This document shows positions 43,259 through 55,885 of a DNA stretch of 64,000 bases, one piece after another. Under the pieces are notes generated by a model. The model made no database searches, was not told where the DNA came from, and saw nothing but the letters and a program-made list of their open reading frames with translations. The stretch lies in the NCBI GenBank assembly GCA_025449115.1, contig JAHLKC010000003.1, forward strand, positions 1 to 64,000. Direction: 5' to 3'. Both the position numbers and the translations under genes were made by a program. The DNA comes from Chytridium lagenaria (taxonomy: Eukaryota; Chytridiomycota; Chytridiomycetes; Chytridiales; Chytridiaceae). The number at the start of each line of letters is the position of its first letter. The first letter of the stretch is position 1.

Positions 43259-44098
43259 TGTTCAAAATGAGGATTGTAGTTGGGAGGAGGTCCTTTGTGT
43301 TTGTTGGTGAGGAGGGCGAGTGGAGAGCTCCAACCCCTTCTTATACTCCTCCGTCTGTGGTTTGGGGAACAAGGATCAGGGGAATGCACGCGTTTGATGG
43401 TCGGGTACTTCCGGCATGAAACAAAGTCGTCCTGCATCGATATAAATTTCTGCGTTCCATCTCTCTTGCTGCATTCCATATCTGTCTCTGTGATGGCCGT
43501 TTTCCGTCATGCAGCCCGTCATCGATGGTCGATGTGTGAGTTTGAAATTTGCAGGCCCATGTATGGTGTCTGCAAGGGTTCTTGTGGAACGTGTGTCTCT
43601 GATGCGTCATTGACACATCTGTCAAACCCCTTTAATCTCCGTTTTTCCTTGAGGGAAAAAATGCCTTTGGGTCTCCATTGATCCAGAGATCTCATTTTCA
43701 ACCACACTGGACATGGAATGACGCAGTTCCTATCGCACTTGGGATTACCCTAGTGTTGACTCCTGAGTAGTTCAAGTGAATTGTAGATTTTGCTTGGATA
43801 TGTGCTTTTGCAGGTCAACACTACGCCGTAGACCGGGTTACCGTCTAAAATTATAGCGGGATTGATGAATAGTAATGAACGTACTTTTTAACTTTTAGGG
43901 GAGTAACGGTATGAGGAATCAAGACTCAAGAAAACATTATATATAAAAGAAGTGGAGCATTAAACCGGAAGCGGGGCCAAGAGCGCGAATAAACCACGTA
44001 TCAACAATTCCAGCAATGACTGCAGAAGACACAGGAGAGTAAACAATATTATTCACCAGCGAGAATCTTGGCATCTAGTTCAAAGTTGGCATCTAGTT
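43259..44098. other. Intergenic region between secreted-protein genes B and C
   Basis: No gene recognised. The plus-strand frame at 43280-43681 lacks any family features and overlaps the promoter of gene B. Confidence 0.45.
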
Positions 44099-45079
44099 CA
44101 AAGTGAATCGGTAGTTGGCGCCAAACTTTGAGTCCCAATTTCCGACAGCGTTTGTGACGGCAACTTCAACATTCCAGGTACCACTTTGGCTAACGAGAGC
44201 AACTTCGCTAGCTGCAATAGAGATGGATTACATGATTGTGAGCATTTTGAGAATGAATAGGATGTTAATACCTGGAGCAGGGTTGTAAAACCACCCGAGG
44301 TAGCCCTCGTTGACAGCACCGGGGAGAAGGGGGTAGAGAGGGGTGACGGGGCAACGACCATAGCCTCCACCAATATAGGGAGGGACATAGGTTGAGTTTT
44401 CAGCCACAGTGCCTTGGTCTGTAGTGAATAATATGGCATGAGCGACGAACTATCTCGGGCTATATGTACAAAGTAATTAAACGCCATAATACTCACAGCA
44501 GTACTTGACATCCCTAAACTCTCCAATAGAATAGGTGGCAGAGACGGCGGCTCCTTGGTCGTTCAAGTCGGCGGTAAAGTTACCAAAGATGCCACTGGCA
44601 CCGTTGACCTTGACCCAAGCGGAGAGAGGGGATCCAAAGTTCCAGAGGTAACCTATAAATTGACCATTGTTTTGTTAACGGTATGCTATCTTCAGCTCGA
44701 GCTAAATGCAAAAGAAACTCACCAGACTTATTGTAAGTGACTCTAACGCGGGGGCTTCCGTAACCCTTGTTGATAGCGCAGACCTTGACGGGAAACACTT
44801 CCTGCAATTCAAAGAATATGATAGAGTCAATAAGGTATGGCGCTACAAAGATGATGATGATGATGAATGTTTTACCTGGCAAGAGGTTGAGACAACATAT
44901 CCGGGAGGATAGTTGCTGCGACGCTCCTGTATGTAATTGAAGTATAGTAGTTAGACTTCTACACACATGCGATGCTGGGTGAGGTACAATAGCTCACATA
45001 CCACGGCGACAGCAGCAGAAGGGGCAACCAGCTGGGAGAGAGCAGCGACGGCAGCGATGATGGCTGTAGAGACGTACAT
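44099..45079 (-). CDS. Small secreted cysteine-containing protein C, intact
   Basis: Seven exons read without any frame problem. A signal peptide (MYVSTAIIAAVAALSQLVAP) is followed by ERRSNYPPGYVVSTSC, KVCAINKG, then YLWNFGSPLSAWVKVNG, GNFTADLN, VKYC, GRCPVTPLYPLLPG and the closing WDSKFGANYRFTL. Four conserved cysteines suggest two disulfides in an extracellular beta-rich domain. The terminal motif resembles that of starch- or glucan-binding modules, which is only an analogy. A TTTAAATAGG promoter-like motif is on the minus strand at 45141-45150. Intron positions are conserved with gene B, supporting tandem duplication. Confidence 0.8.
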
Positions 45080-45199
45080 TGATAGATAAGTATGAGGTGA
45101 TGATGAAATATGGTAAAAAGAGTGGTTGTTCGATGCAGGCCCTATTTAAAGGTGATGTGTGTTTGATGGGGTGCCGAATTCTCGCGTGGAAGCCCACCA

Positions 45200-46180
45200 C
45201 CGGTCTTTTTCTTCTTCTTTCTTTTTGTGTTGTGTCATTTTTAAATATTAATTATGAAATGAACCCTCCTCATTCCTTCCTTCCATTCATCAATTAACCC
45301 CAAAAGAGGAATAAATTAAATAAAAAAAGGGTCTACTGAATTACCTATTTAAGCAAGTGGAGGGTGATTGTGTAACATGTAAGATGAAATATGATTTTGT
45401 GTAACTACCTTATTCCATTCAAAATGAATCCACATCCAATGGATTGTTGATAATGAGCACCCTCGTGAGTTGATGAATGACGCCAATCTTCTTTTTTCTT
45501 CTTTTTTTCTTTTTTTTCTTTTCTTCTTTTTCTTTTCTATCTTGTTTACTTTCTTCGGACCGACTATCCTTTTTATAATTTAAAACAAGAAAGCCCTTGT
45601 TTACACTAATTATAGTTAGTCAAACCTCTGTCATCCTCAAAACACTAAAAACACCGTGTGCGTGGTCAAATCTTCGTTTCCCCATACCCAACTTCAAGAC
45701 ACCGTACTTGAAATTCAGCCAAACGCCCTCTTCCAAAGCCCATCCCAAACGATGTCCTAAATCAGCTTCGAGACAACGTCGAGAATGTTCATCGCGGCGA
45801 TGAGACGACGTGGATGTAGGCGATGAGAGGAGGACGACGTGGATGAAGACCAAAAACGCAACAGGTGAAGTACACTCTCCCTCGGAGCTGAGGATGACAC
45901 AGAGTAGAGTATGATAAAAGCAGGTTTGTCATAGATCAGCGAGACGACCCGCGCTTAATACCGTTATCGCACATATAGCCACATGTCTATGAAAGGCAAT
46001 TAAGGAGAGAACGAAAAGGTGACCGTATAGTTGTACGCATCAGAAATCGATTAAGGAAAATTGAAAAGCCCGTAAAGATATTTTCACATAAATAAGGTAA
46101 CCATCTCGTTGAGACATATATATAAAATCTTTGTTTAAGAAATATACAGTAACCCTTCCTTCTTCAAAACAGTAAACGGC
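45200..46180. other. Intergenic region with T/C-rich tract
   Basis: A 60-bp T-rich tract with interspersed C lies at 45488-45542. A minus-strand frame at 45620-45853 is open but shows no recognised domain. No gene supported. Confidence 0.45.
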
Positions 46181-46188
46181 TTTTACGC

Positions 46189-47992
46189 TCACTCGTCCCC
46201 GCTCCCAAATTCTTCTAAAAACTTCTCCACCTCTTCCCTCCGTCTTCTAACCTCATTTTGTCCTCCCATGCCCAACCCCAAACGCCACCTCCCTCGCCCT
46301 CTCACACCTCCTCAACCCCTCCACAGCCTCTGTCAACCACTCCCCTCCCCCGCGTCCACCCACCTTCCCACCCCCTTCAACTAAAGCCCGTCCAACAACC
46401 TCCCTCACATCCGCAAGTTCACACTCATAATCCGCCACCTCTGGCCAATTCTCCGGCACACAAGGTCGAAGCGCTTTCGACAACATCCTTCGCGTATTTC
46501 TCGGCATCACGGAGCGCAAGACTCGGTCCGAGCGTAGGAAGAGAGGGTGGAGAGATTGGTGACGAGGAGCTTGTGACGAGGATGAAGACGGATGGAGACG
46601 TGTGAAGCAATCTTGAGGGGTGTCGATGTGAGTTGGCGTTGATAGTGTTTGTACGCTAATAAAAACACTATCGAGTTTCCCGGCATTCGCGAAACGCAAA
46701 AATCAATGACCATGTGATCTTTGATAGCCCGTAAAAGATTCCGTCGGATCGAGTTGTTCACCACCGCACACCCTACAACACCATTTGCCTGATAAGTTTC
46801 TGAAGAAGGCAAGTATCGTCGTCGCAAGTGTTGCATATGATGCCGTCAATGAATGTTTCAGGGGAATCAACGGATAGGACCCCTGTCGGACTTAACGCAT
46901 TCGTTCACATTGACACGTGAAAAACTTTGTTGCTTCAAGCGTTTTCCGACGATCCTTTGTTGCCGCGTAAAGGTTCACGTACGAAAGCGTCATCTCCGTG
47001 TCAGCCGGGACAGGACACTAACGTTCTTACAAGCATCGTCCCGAACGTTGGGGGTGATGTATCGACGTCAGACGATGAGGAGACAGTGTCGGTCACGTAT
47101 GTGGCGTTTGGACGACATGAGTGGTTGAGAATCGCGGTGAGAGGGAATAGACCGACGGCAATGTTTTGGATGACGACGCTGTTGAAGTTGGGTCTGTGAT
47201 GACATGGGAGTTGACGTTGATGCGACATGCGATGCGGAGGATGTCGTGAGGGGTTGTACTTAGAAGAGTGGGGAGAATAGAGGAAAGGTCTTTTGCTGCA
47301 AACATGTTTAAGAGAAAAACTTCATCGTTCATAATTTAGTTTACCTGCATTCATGACACTTGCTTTCCATTCTAACGGTTGTTTTTCCTCATGTGTTTCC
47401 AAATCCTCTAAAAAACGCCACAGGGACAGCACCTCCCTCCCCTTCGTTCTTCTCATTCATGCTCTCCTGACACCTCCTCCCAACAACTGCAAGCACCAAC
47501 CTCAACAACGTGTAATCCACACCATGCATAGCCGCAATCCCCGGTAACTCCTTTACAACCCGACACTCACGTTCATGTCTCACTCTATCGTTTTCCATGC
47601 ATTCACTTGAACAATAAAAACGTTTGCTTGATGCAGAGACGACACGTGTGGGGCCATGATGGACCGGATCTGGGTTGCACCCAAACAGTGTCGAGGTTGT
47701 GGGGACGGGGGTGGCGGGAAGGCGGGGAGAGACAGAGGAGGCAGTGATCCGGGATAGCGTGTTTTGAGGAGTGAGAAGGCGATGGGACGTTCGGTGAGGA
47801 TGGTTGTGCCGGCTGGGAGAGAGGTTGTTGTGCGGATAGTGCGGCCGGCGTCTTTTGTGCGATGGATCTATTGAATTCAAAATTTGGGGTAATGGTTAGA
47901 GTGCTTTTTCAGAGCTATTTTACACCCTTTACGGGCCAGGGTGATAGGTACGGAGCGTAGCGATTATCAAGAGCATCGGTCATAGTCGGCAT
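46189..47992 (-). CDS. SET and MYND domain protein (SMYD-like lysine methyltransferase), frameshifted
   Basis: Exons appear as 47933-47992, 47345-47867 and 47295 leftward, with introns of 65 and 49 nt. Pieces in order: a SET N-terminal segment (AGRTIRTTTSLPAGTTIL); a MYND zinc finger with CLLC, CRLC, YCSSEC and H-x3-C ligands; then the SET catalytic core (INVNSHVI, IAVGLFPLTAILNHSCRPN). A TLSYVNLYAATKDRR segment and post-SET cysteines CQC and CNTC follow. The order SET-MYND-SET-postSET is the SMYD architecture, and such enzymes methylate lysines on histones or other proteins. The frame changes at least four times, twice at homopolymer runs (TTTTT near 47616, CCC near 47190). The C-terminal end is ambiguous between 46189 and 46253. 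Confidence 0.75.
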
Positions 47993-48476
47993 AGTGTGGA
48001 TGGAAAAAAAAAACGAAATTGTCAAAGACGCTGTATTGATGCAAAGTGAGCTTAGGCTCACACGAGTAAACCTGCGTTCTACCGCAGCACCAGACGTTGT
48101 AGAACTCGCGCGTATTTCACCTATATCAGCGGGAAAAAGCGAAATCAAAGTACATTATTATAAACTTTTCTTTGAAATGATATTATATTGGAGCAGAACA
48201 GAATAAGCCCAAGATCGACTCAAATTCAAAATCTGTTTACAGAACCGAGGATTCTCAAACAGCCGCTTTGCAATCAAGTCATATAAGAAAAACCTGTAAC
48301 GGTAAAGGTGATAATGTTCGTTTGGCAAAAATAAGTCAACGAAATCTAGGCAAAATTTCACTAAGAGATATGTAATTACAAGTCACCCACCAAATACATA
48401 CAAAAAACACATTAAGAAGCTATATGACAGACAAAAATTCCGAACGATACATAAAAACAGTCAACACTCAGGTCCA

Positions 48477-50646
48477 TTAAGGATTAATTAAACACAATTC
48501 CAACACCTCCTTCCCATTCCACGGTTTTGTCAAGACAGCATCCATCCCCATCCGTTTCACATCGTCTTCAGCATATATCACAGAAGAATCTGCTGTCATC
48601 CCCACAATGACGACAGAACTCTGTTCCCATTTACGTTTTAACCTTGAAGTTGAAGACGTTGGTCGATTACGTTCAGACTCCTCATGTTTCCGTATACAAA
48701 GCGCCGACTCTTTTCCATTCATTGCGTGGCATTTCAAGATCCAAAAACACAACTTCAATGTCAACAGATTTCTCCGTTGCATCGTATCGTGGTAACGGAA
48801 GACGTGGCGGGAAAGGCAAAGATGGTGTTGCCCGCAAGCTTTTCACATTCACTATACCGGCCTCACCAGAGGGACCAGCTCTCCGACTCATCGGAAACAA
48901 TATATCAATCGCTTCAACGCCCGTCATGCGCTGTTGCTGTCGGGATACCATTCGAGTTGAGAAAACGAGAGAGAAGGCGTCGTCTACATTTTACGATTGA
49001 CACAGTCAGACGCTTGGCAATCGAAAAAGAACAAAATGAAATAGGGCCTGGAACCAAAAAAAAAATAAAATATGATGTTCATGGGGACTCACTGAATTGG
49101 ATTATCGTCCACGATGAGGCAACCTTTTGCGAGACGACGGGGATCAGTAATTGGAGGAGGCTCTGCTTGATATGATGGTGGTCTCCTTTCTATATAATAC
49201 ATCGACTGTTCATGAATCTCATCCACCTCTCTTCCGTCCTTCCAAGGCACCACGAAAAAGAATCGACTCCCACTTCCTTTCTCACTCGTCACCCCAATCT
49301 CTCCATTCATCTCCGTCACAAGCTGCTTGCAAATCGCTAGTCCCATCCCAACCCGTTCTTTCTTGATGGACCGCATAAACGGAGGGTCGATGAGGGGTTG
49401 TGAGGATATGTCAAAGATGAAAGGCAGTTCGTCATCTGCAAGACCGATCCCTGTATCCTCTACAAACACTCTCAAGCCATATGTCTGTTTTCTCGTATCC
49501 GTAAACGTCACCTCATTCACAGCCTCAGCGCCAACCTTGACCTCGCCCCCTCTCTCCGTAGCGTTTATAGCGTTCCCCAACAAGTTTATCACAACCTGCT
49601 TTACACTCCTTAAGAAGCGCTCATCCACGGTCATGGTCATAGCAGGGAAACTCGTACGGATCTTCACACCTCGCATTTTCGCCTGCCCGCGAAACACATC
49701 CACAACCATAGTCAATGCATCCCTTATATCCCCACCCTTCCCTTCTTGTCGCGGCATGAGACAGTCCATGATTTCCAAGCTGGATTTGACGGCGCCAATG
49801 GAGGAAGTGTCGTCGGGGAGTTGAGTGTACAGGTTTCTGTCAATCGGTTGAGGATGAAGAAAAGATGGATTGACGGCATCTTGTTGAAGATAACGCATGA
49901 TGGAGGTGGAGAGGCTTTGTTTACGATGGTTGATTGAGCGGCGGAGGAGGTCAAGGTTGCTGGATACACCAGAAAGGGTGTTTCGAATGTCATGGCAGAT
50001 GATATCGGCGAAGGATATATCTGTGGACGTTGAGGGAGAGCTTGTAGTCTCAAGAAACGGTTTGGGTGATGGTGAGGATTGGAGCGTGAGGGATGACTGT
50101 GAAGGCGGTATTGGCAACAAGGTTTCAACTTCCTTATTGACTGTATTCCGGAAACCATCGCTTTGCTCATGTACCAAAAAGGTGAGTATCATCAAACTTT
50201 GTCTTCCGCCGTCGGCGTCTTCAACACAACACGGCGAAGTCGTCCCATCCACCCAAACCCAATCCTGAACTGTTCGAACGCGGTATCGGTTGGAGGTGGG
50301 TAAATCTAAGGATGTGGACGCAAGGAAGGAGGAGGTGGACGATAACCATGGGAGGGTTGGAATGTCGGACGGATGGATGATGGACGTGAGCCAGGAGATG
50401 ACGTCCGATGTCGTAAAAAGGGAGAGGAGGGGGACCCAAGAGTAAACGTGCGCTTGGATTGAAACGGAGGGGCGAGGGAGAAGGAGAATTAGGCTCCACA
50501 TCGGAAGGTTTTTGGAAATAGTCAAGATGGATGAGTATGACTGGTATGGAAAGCGACGAAAGAATATAGCTTGAGGTAATGTCCTCGTCGTCCTGGTCGT
50601 CATGGCCGTTGCGGGTTATTGACGATGTTGTGGAGGGTGCTTCCAT
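48477..50646 (-). CDS. Hybrid histidine kinase HK1 (PAS-HK-receiver), frameshifted
   Basis: Exon 1 is 49093-50646 and exon 2 is 48477-48983, with a 109-nt intron. A PAS domain (IIHPSDIP...NRYRVRTVQDWVWVDG) leads to an H-box CHDIRNTLSGVSSNLDLL, an N-box INLLGNAINAT, G1 VEDTGIGL and G2 GMGLAICKQL. A CheY-like receiver follows, with a DD pair in VDDNPI, the phospho-acceptor in FLDLEMP and the lysine in LTKPW. No membrane segments, so a soluble sensor. It would autophosphorylate the His and pass phosphate to the receiver Asp and on to an HPt protein. Frame breaks: N-terminal GGG run near 50440, a GGG run near 48935, and one base near 48745. HK2 is a close tandem paralog. Confidence 0.8.
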
Positions 50647-53028
50647 GATAGAACCGCTGTGTTCATCAAGGAATTTTGCTGGGTATTAACACAAAAAAGA
50701 GGACGTATATATAATAGGAATAGTGGGGAAGAACTCGCCTTGTCTTGTGAAGCTGGATGGTATCTATTTTGTAATCGTTAGTCTCCATCCATCGTATAGT
50801 GTTGACGACGACAAAAGATTTAAAAGTGTCTGTCGAGTCTACCTTGAATCTTTGCATTATTTGTAAATTGTAATTTGCAGTCCTATGGCCATGGCGCGGT
50901 TTTTCTCATGTTTTAGACAGTGTCTTCTCGATGGGGACGAGAACAAATCGCACTGCGTTTTGAGGGAAATTAAACGAACTCTCCAGTGAGTTCTCTATTC
51001 GGTGAAGACGAAAAAAAAGGGTAACCGAAATCCAAAAAGCGATACCATTAGAGTTGCTCCGAGAATATGGTGTCATTGTAATACAGTCAATCCTCTTCCG
51101 GCGGTAATGTTGAAAATGATAGATCGAGCACCTCCTGCGATCCCTCGATCTCGTCAGCCCTTTGAACGACGCGAGTGACGCCACTCAAAGTTATAATAGT
51201 CGTCACCACAGTGCTGTCTTTTAACTGCAGAAATAATTTGTAGATTTGGGGTTAAGAAAGTGTCAAGAGAATTCACATCTTCTGAGAAAAACTGTCGGAT
51301 AAAATACACCCGCCTCCACTGATTTAAGGAAAGAAATAAATATAAAAAAAACCGGCGTATGCTAAAAACGCGGCAGCATTCATATTACGTCTTATAGATT
51401 GGCACGGCTTCGCTATTCACTCACTTCCCACAGCGTAACTCCCGGCTTCGCTTCTTACTTGGCTGCATAACGATGGTTAGAAATGTGCAATCACGCCGTC
51501 ATTCAAACGTATAATGTACAGTTATCACCTCACTAAAACGTTATTTATATCCTTGTTTTGAAGTAAAACAAAAAAGGGTTCAAAGACAGATCTATATGTA
51601 AACTATAAATTAATTCCTAACATATGCTGGGAGACATAACCTTTTTTTGAGAGGGATGTTAGGCTTTGTCCAAAGCTAAAAGAGATCGAGAACTCCCAAG
51701 AGGTTCAACATCCTCGATTAACAGTACTCACTTCGACCTTACCGCCGGATAATGTGTAATTATATTCGGAATTCTTCCATCCTACGACAATGACGCCCAG
51801 TTTTTGGAATAACTGAAGCTTTAAAGTTCTTGGTTCTTGGTTATATGAAAAGAGCTTTCTTAGTCATTTGCGTACCCTCGAGGGTCGTTCATTCTCGATC
51901 TCATTAAGGGCGGATGAGTGAAAGACATTAAAACAACCGCGCCGTCGTTGAATATTTTAAGCCGGATGGGTTGCGAATAACGTAAATGCATTTTTAAGAC
52001 TCGATAGACACTTCTCGACTAACGTAATTAAGAGGGCGAATGGATGCTGATTACCAAAAAGTATAGACCGTCCAGAATCCCAGGACACCAGAAGCTAAGA
52101 GTCGTTGCCCTCCTTTTACGTACCCCTTTTAAGTTAATGCCTAACAAAACTCCTACCTGATAAATTTAATGTCTTTATCATGGATACAGCACTCCATACC
52201 AACCTCAGTACCTCACAACGACAGGGACGACTAGGAAGACGAAGACATTCATTTCGACGCCTTCCAAAAACATATATCTTGGCATGCATAAAATACGCAA
52301 ACGAGAGCAAAGTGGACGATGGGAATGAATGCTGTGTCAACGAAATCGTGAAATGGGGAGGAGGCATTGAAACACTGTTTAAGTTTTGCTTTATGTTTGG
52401 CTTATCCATACTGTGTAATATTCGGGTGATTATTTTCGCAGTGGATATTTCTTGATAGTGTTTTGTACGTAGTTTAGTGGTGACTTGTATAAAAACTATG
52501 TGCTTTGGAGTTTTGGAATAATGCCTCGTTTTTGTCTGCACCTTAAAAAAACACGACAAATGCCGTTTTATAGTTGCTTACAGTCGACCAAAGGTTATTG
52601 TGTCTTCAAATATTGTGATGAGTCGGGTCTTGCTTATGATGTGAAGAAGCACACGCGAAAATTATATGATAGATTCTATTAACGGTACATGAATCCTGAA
52701 GTCCATCTTTTATAAAGTAATCGTTCAATATGTCACGAACAGTTGCTGGCGAATTTAGATCCTCAAGAGAATAATTAGTTTTTGGTTTTGGAGAATAACG
52801 TTGAAACATTCATATCAGGCATCCTCATATATACAAAGATTCAACCGATTTAAGTGAGTTTTCAAAAGCTATGTACGTTGAATAATAAGCGGCTGCAGCA
52901 TGTTGGATAGAAATGATCCAGGTATATTCATAAGTCGCCAAGAAATTACATAAACATCCACCCCCAAAAGTATACAAAAAGGAGAGAAGCCAAAACCAAA
53001 TATACATACAAATGCATTACTAATACCC
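50647..53028. other. Intergenic region between HK1 and HK2
   Basis: TATATATA at about 50705-50712 may serve HK1 (minus strand). No other gene supported; open frames near 52180-52455 and 52485-52682 have no recognisable domains. Confidence 0.45.
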
Positions 53029-55150
53029 TCAACTGTGAATCAGACAGTGTTCCAACACTTCCTCCCCCTTCCACGGTTTCGTCAACATAGCATCCATTCC
53101 CATCTTCTTCACATCGTCATCACTGTACTTCACCGTCACATCTGCCGTCATCCCCACAATAACGACAGGAGCCTGTTCATCATCCTCGCGTTTCCGTTTT
53201 CCACGGCAAGATGCTGCTGACAACTGAGATACCTCCTGATCCCGTATAGCCATAGCAGCCTCTTTTCCATTCATCCGTGGCATTTCCATATCCATAAACA
53301 CCACCTCAACGTCAACGTTTCCATCTCTCCGCTGAACCGCGAGGCGTTGCGGAAAGACCGGCGTTGTCCGTTCCTTTTTCGAATCCACCATACCACCATG
53401 AGGTCTCATTGGAAACAACATCTCTAACGCCTCAACGCCGTCATGCGCTGTTGCCGTTGGGATACCGTTGGAGGTGAGGAATCGGGAGAGAAGACGTCGT
53501 CTACAATTTTAAGGTTGGCAGAGGTCAGTGCTTGGCAACTCAAAAAGAACAAAATGAAGTAGGGCCTGGAACCGAAACTGGCCTGGAACCAAAAAAAAAT
53601 ATATGATGTTCATGGGGACTCACTGAATTGGATTATCGTCCACGATGAGACAACCTTTTGCGAGACGGCGGGGATCAGTTGGAGGAGGCTCTATTTGATA
53701 TGATGGTGGCCTCCTTTCACAAGTCTCATCCACCTCTTTTCCCTCCTTCCAAGGTACTACGAAAGAGAATCTACTCCCACTTCCTTTCTCACTCGTCACC
53801 CCAATCTCTCCCTTCATCTCCGTCACAAGCTGCTTGCAAATCGCTAGTCCCATCCCAATGGGCCGTTCTTTCTTAATAGACCGCATAAACGGAGGGTCGA
53901 TGAGAGGTTGTGAGGATATGTCAAAGATGAAAGGCAGTTCGTCATCTGCAAGACCGATCCCTGTATCCTCTACAAACACTCTCAAGCCATATGTCTGTTT
54001 TCTCGTATCCGTAAGCGTCACCTCATTCACAGCCTCAGCGCCAACCTTGACCTCGCCCCCTCTCTCCGTAGCGTTTATAGCGTTCCCCAACAAGTTTATC
54101 ACAACCTGCTTTACACTCCTTAAAAAGCGTTCGTCCATGTTCATGGTCATAGCAGGGAAACTCGTATGGATCTTCACACCCCGCATTTTCGCCTGCACGC
54201 TCAACATGTCCACAATCATAGTCAATGCATCCCTTATATCCCCACCCTTCCCTTCTTGTCGTGGCATAAGACAGTCCATGACTTCCAAGCTGGAATTGAT
54301 GGCGCTAATGGAGGAGGTGTCGTTGGGGAGTTGAGTGTACAGGTTTCTGTCAATAGGTTGAGGATGAAGAAAAGATGAATTGACGGCATCTTGTTGAAGA
54401 TGACGCATGATGGAGGTGGATAGGATTTGTTTGCGGTGGTTGAGTGAGCGACGGAGGACGTCAAGGTTGCTGGATGCGCCAGAGACGGTGTTTCGGATGT
54501 CATGGCAGAGGATATCAGCGAGGGATATGTTTGTGGAAATTGAGGGTCTAGAGCTTGTAGTCTCAAGAAATGATTTGAAAGATGGTGAGGATTGGAGAGG
54601 GAGGGATGGCTGTGAAGGCGGTGTTGGCAACAAGGTTTCGACCTCCTTATCGACTATATTCCGGAAACCATCGCTTTGCTCAAGTACCAAAAGTGTGAGT
54701 ATCATCAAACTTTGTCTTCCGCCGTCGGCGTCTTCCACACTACACATGCTAGCCGTCCCATCCACCCAAACCCAATCCTGAACTGTTCGAACGCGGTATC
54801 GGTTGGAGGTGGGTAAATCTAAGGATGTGGACGCAAGGAAGGAGGAGTTGAAGGATAACCACGGAAGGATTGGGATGTCGGATGGATGGATAATGGATGT
54901 GAGCCAGGAGAGGGCGTTGAGTATTGTGTGGAGGGGAGGAGGAGACCCCAAAAGTGAACGTGCGCTAGGATTTAGACGGACGAGAGGCGGAGAAAGACAA
55001 GCAGGTTGTCCGTCGAAATGTTCTTGGAAAGCGTCGAGATGGACCGTTATGACGGGTGTGGAGAGGAATGAAAGGATGCATCTGACTCCTTGTCCTGGTC
55101 GTCGTTGTCGTTGTGGGGTGTATACGTTACTGGTGAGACGGTTTTCATGA
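53029..55150 (-). CDS. Hybrid histidine kinase HK2 (PAS-HK-receiver)
   Basis: Exon 1 is 53624-55150 and exon 2 is 53029-53500, with a 123-nt intron. Exon 2 is fully open and encodes a complete receiver with FMDMEMPRMNGKEAAMAI and MLTKPWKGEEVLEHCL. The kinase core has CHDIRNTVSGASSNLDVL (H-box), INLLGNAINAT (N-box), DTGIGLADDELPFIFD and GMGLAICKQLVTEMKG. The PAS part shares RYRVRTVQDWVWVDG with HK1. A single shift near 55075 separates the first 25 codons (rich in Asp/Asn, like those of HK1) from the rest. The H-box has Asp and Thr/Val where most kinases have Glu and Pro. Tandem duplicate of HK1, probably cytosolic. Confidence 0.85.
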
Positions 55151-55885
55151 TGGAGAAGCTGTGCTGATCAAAAAGGAATTTTGCTGCGCAATCTAGAGTG
55201 GGAAAGGACTTACTTGTGTTCTTGGGGGGCTAAGACAGTGTCTAAGTTTTGTGGTCGTCGACCTCCATGCATTTCTCTTGTTGTGACGATGACAGGCAGA
55301 TGAAAACGAGTCTATGTATGTAGCAGGAGATGTCTGTTGGATATCAGTGAGGTTAAGTCATTCGTCATTATTGAGTTCGCGTTCACTATCTTTTGTGCCC
55401 TTCCGTCTCAGCGGTGTGGGCTGAATGACGGCATGTTTGCTTCCATGTCGATGAATTGATGTCGATACCAAAACGACAATGTGTCTCGAGCGCACGCGCA
55501 AACTAGGAACTTTCTGGAGACTTCTCATCCATCAAAGATTGATGAAAAAACACTTTTATAAGAACCAAATTCCAGACGAAACAACTTTTGAGTTATTCCG
55601 AAAAAATGATGTCAGTGTTGCACATAGAATCAGACTTTCCGGGATCCAATGTGAAAACCCAGTGGTAACGCATATTAGCTGTGGGAATGAAGGTTATCGA
55701 ACAAAGCATCGTGTTTCGATCTCTTCCACCTGTGAATCTGCTCTCAAAAGAAGGTTTTGTTGTCTCCCACCTTGCGGTTTAACTTTAAAGTCGTCATCAA
55801 ACGTGCAGTGCTGTCATTGAACTCTTAATATGGCAAGACTTTATTAAGAAGGACTATGTATTAATACAAAGGTGCGAGACACTTT

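Noticed and set aside
43280..43681. Plus-strand frame of 133 codons near secreted-protein gene B
   Set aside because: It covers the promoter of gene B, has no recognisable domain and is not conserved next to genes A or C.
45620..45853. Minus-strand 77-codon frame downstream of the SMYD gene
   Set aside because: No domain, promoter or splice context; could be a chance frame in a moderately GC-rich patch.
55479..55820. Plus-strand frame of 113 codons upstream of HK2
   Set aside because: Composition looks random and no homologous segment occurs upstream of the HK1 paralog.
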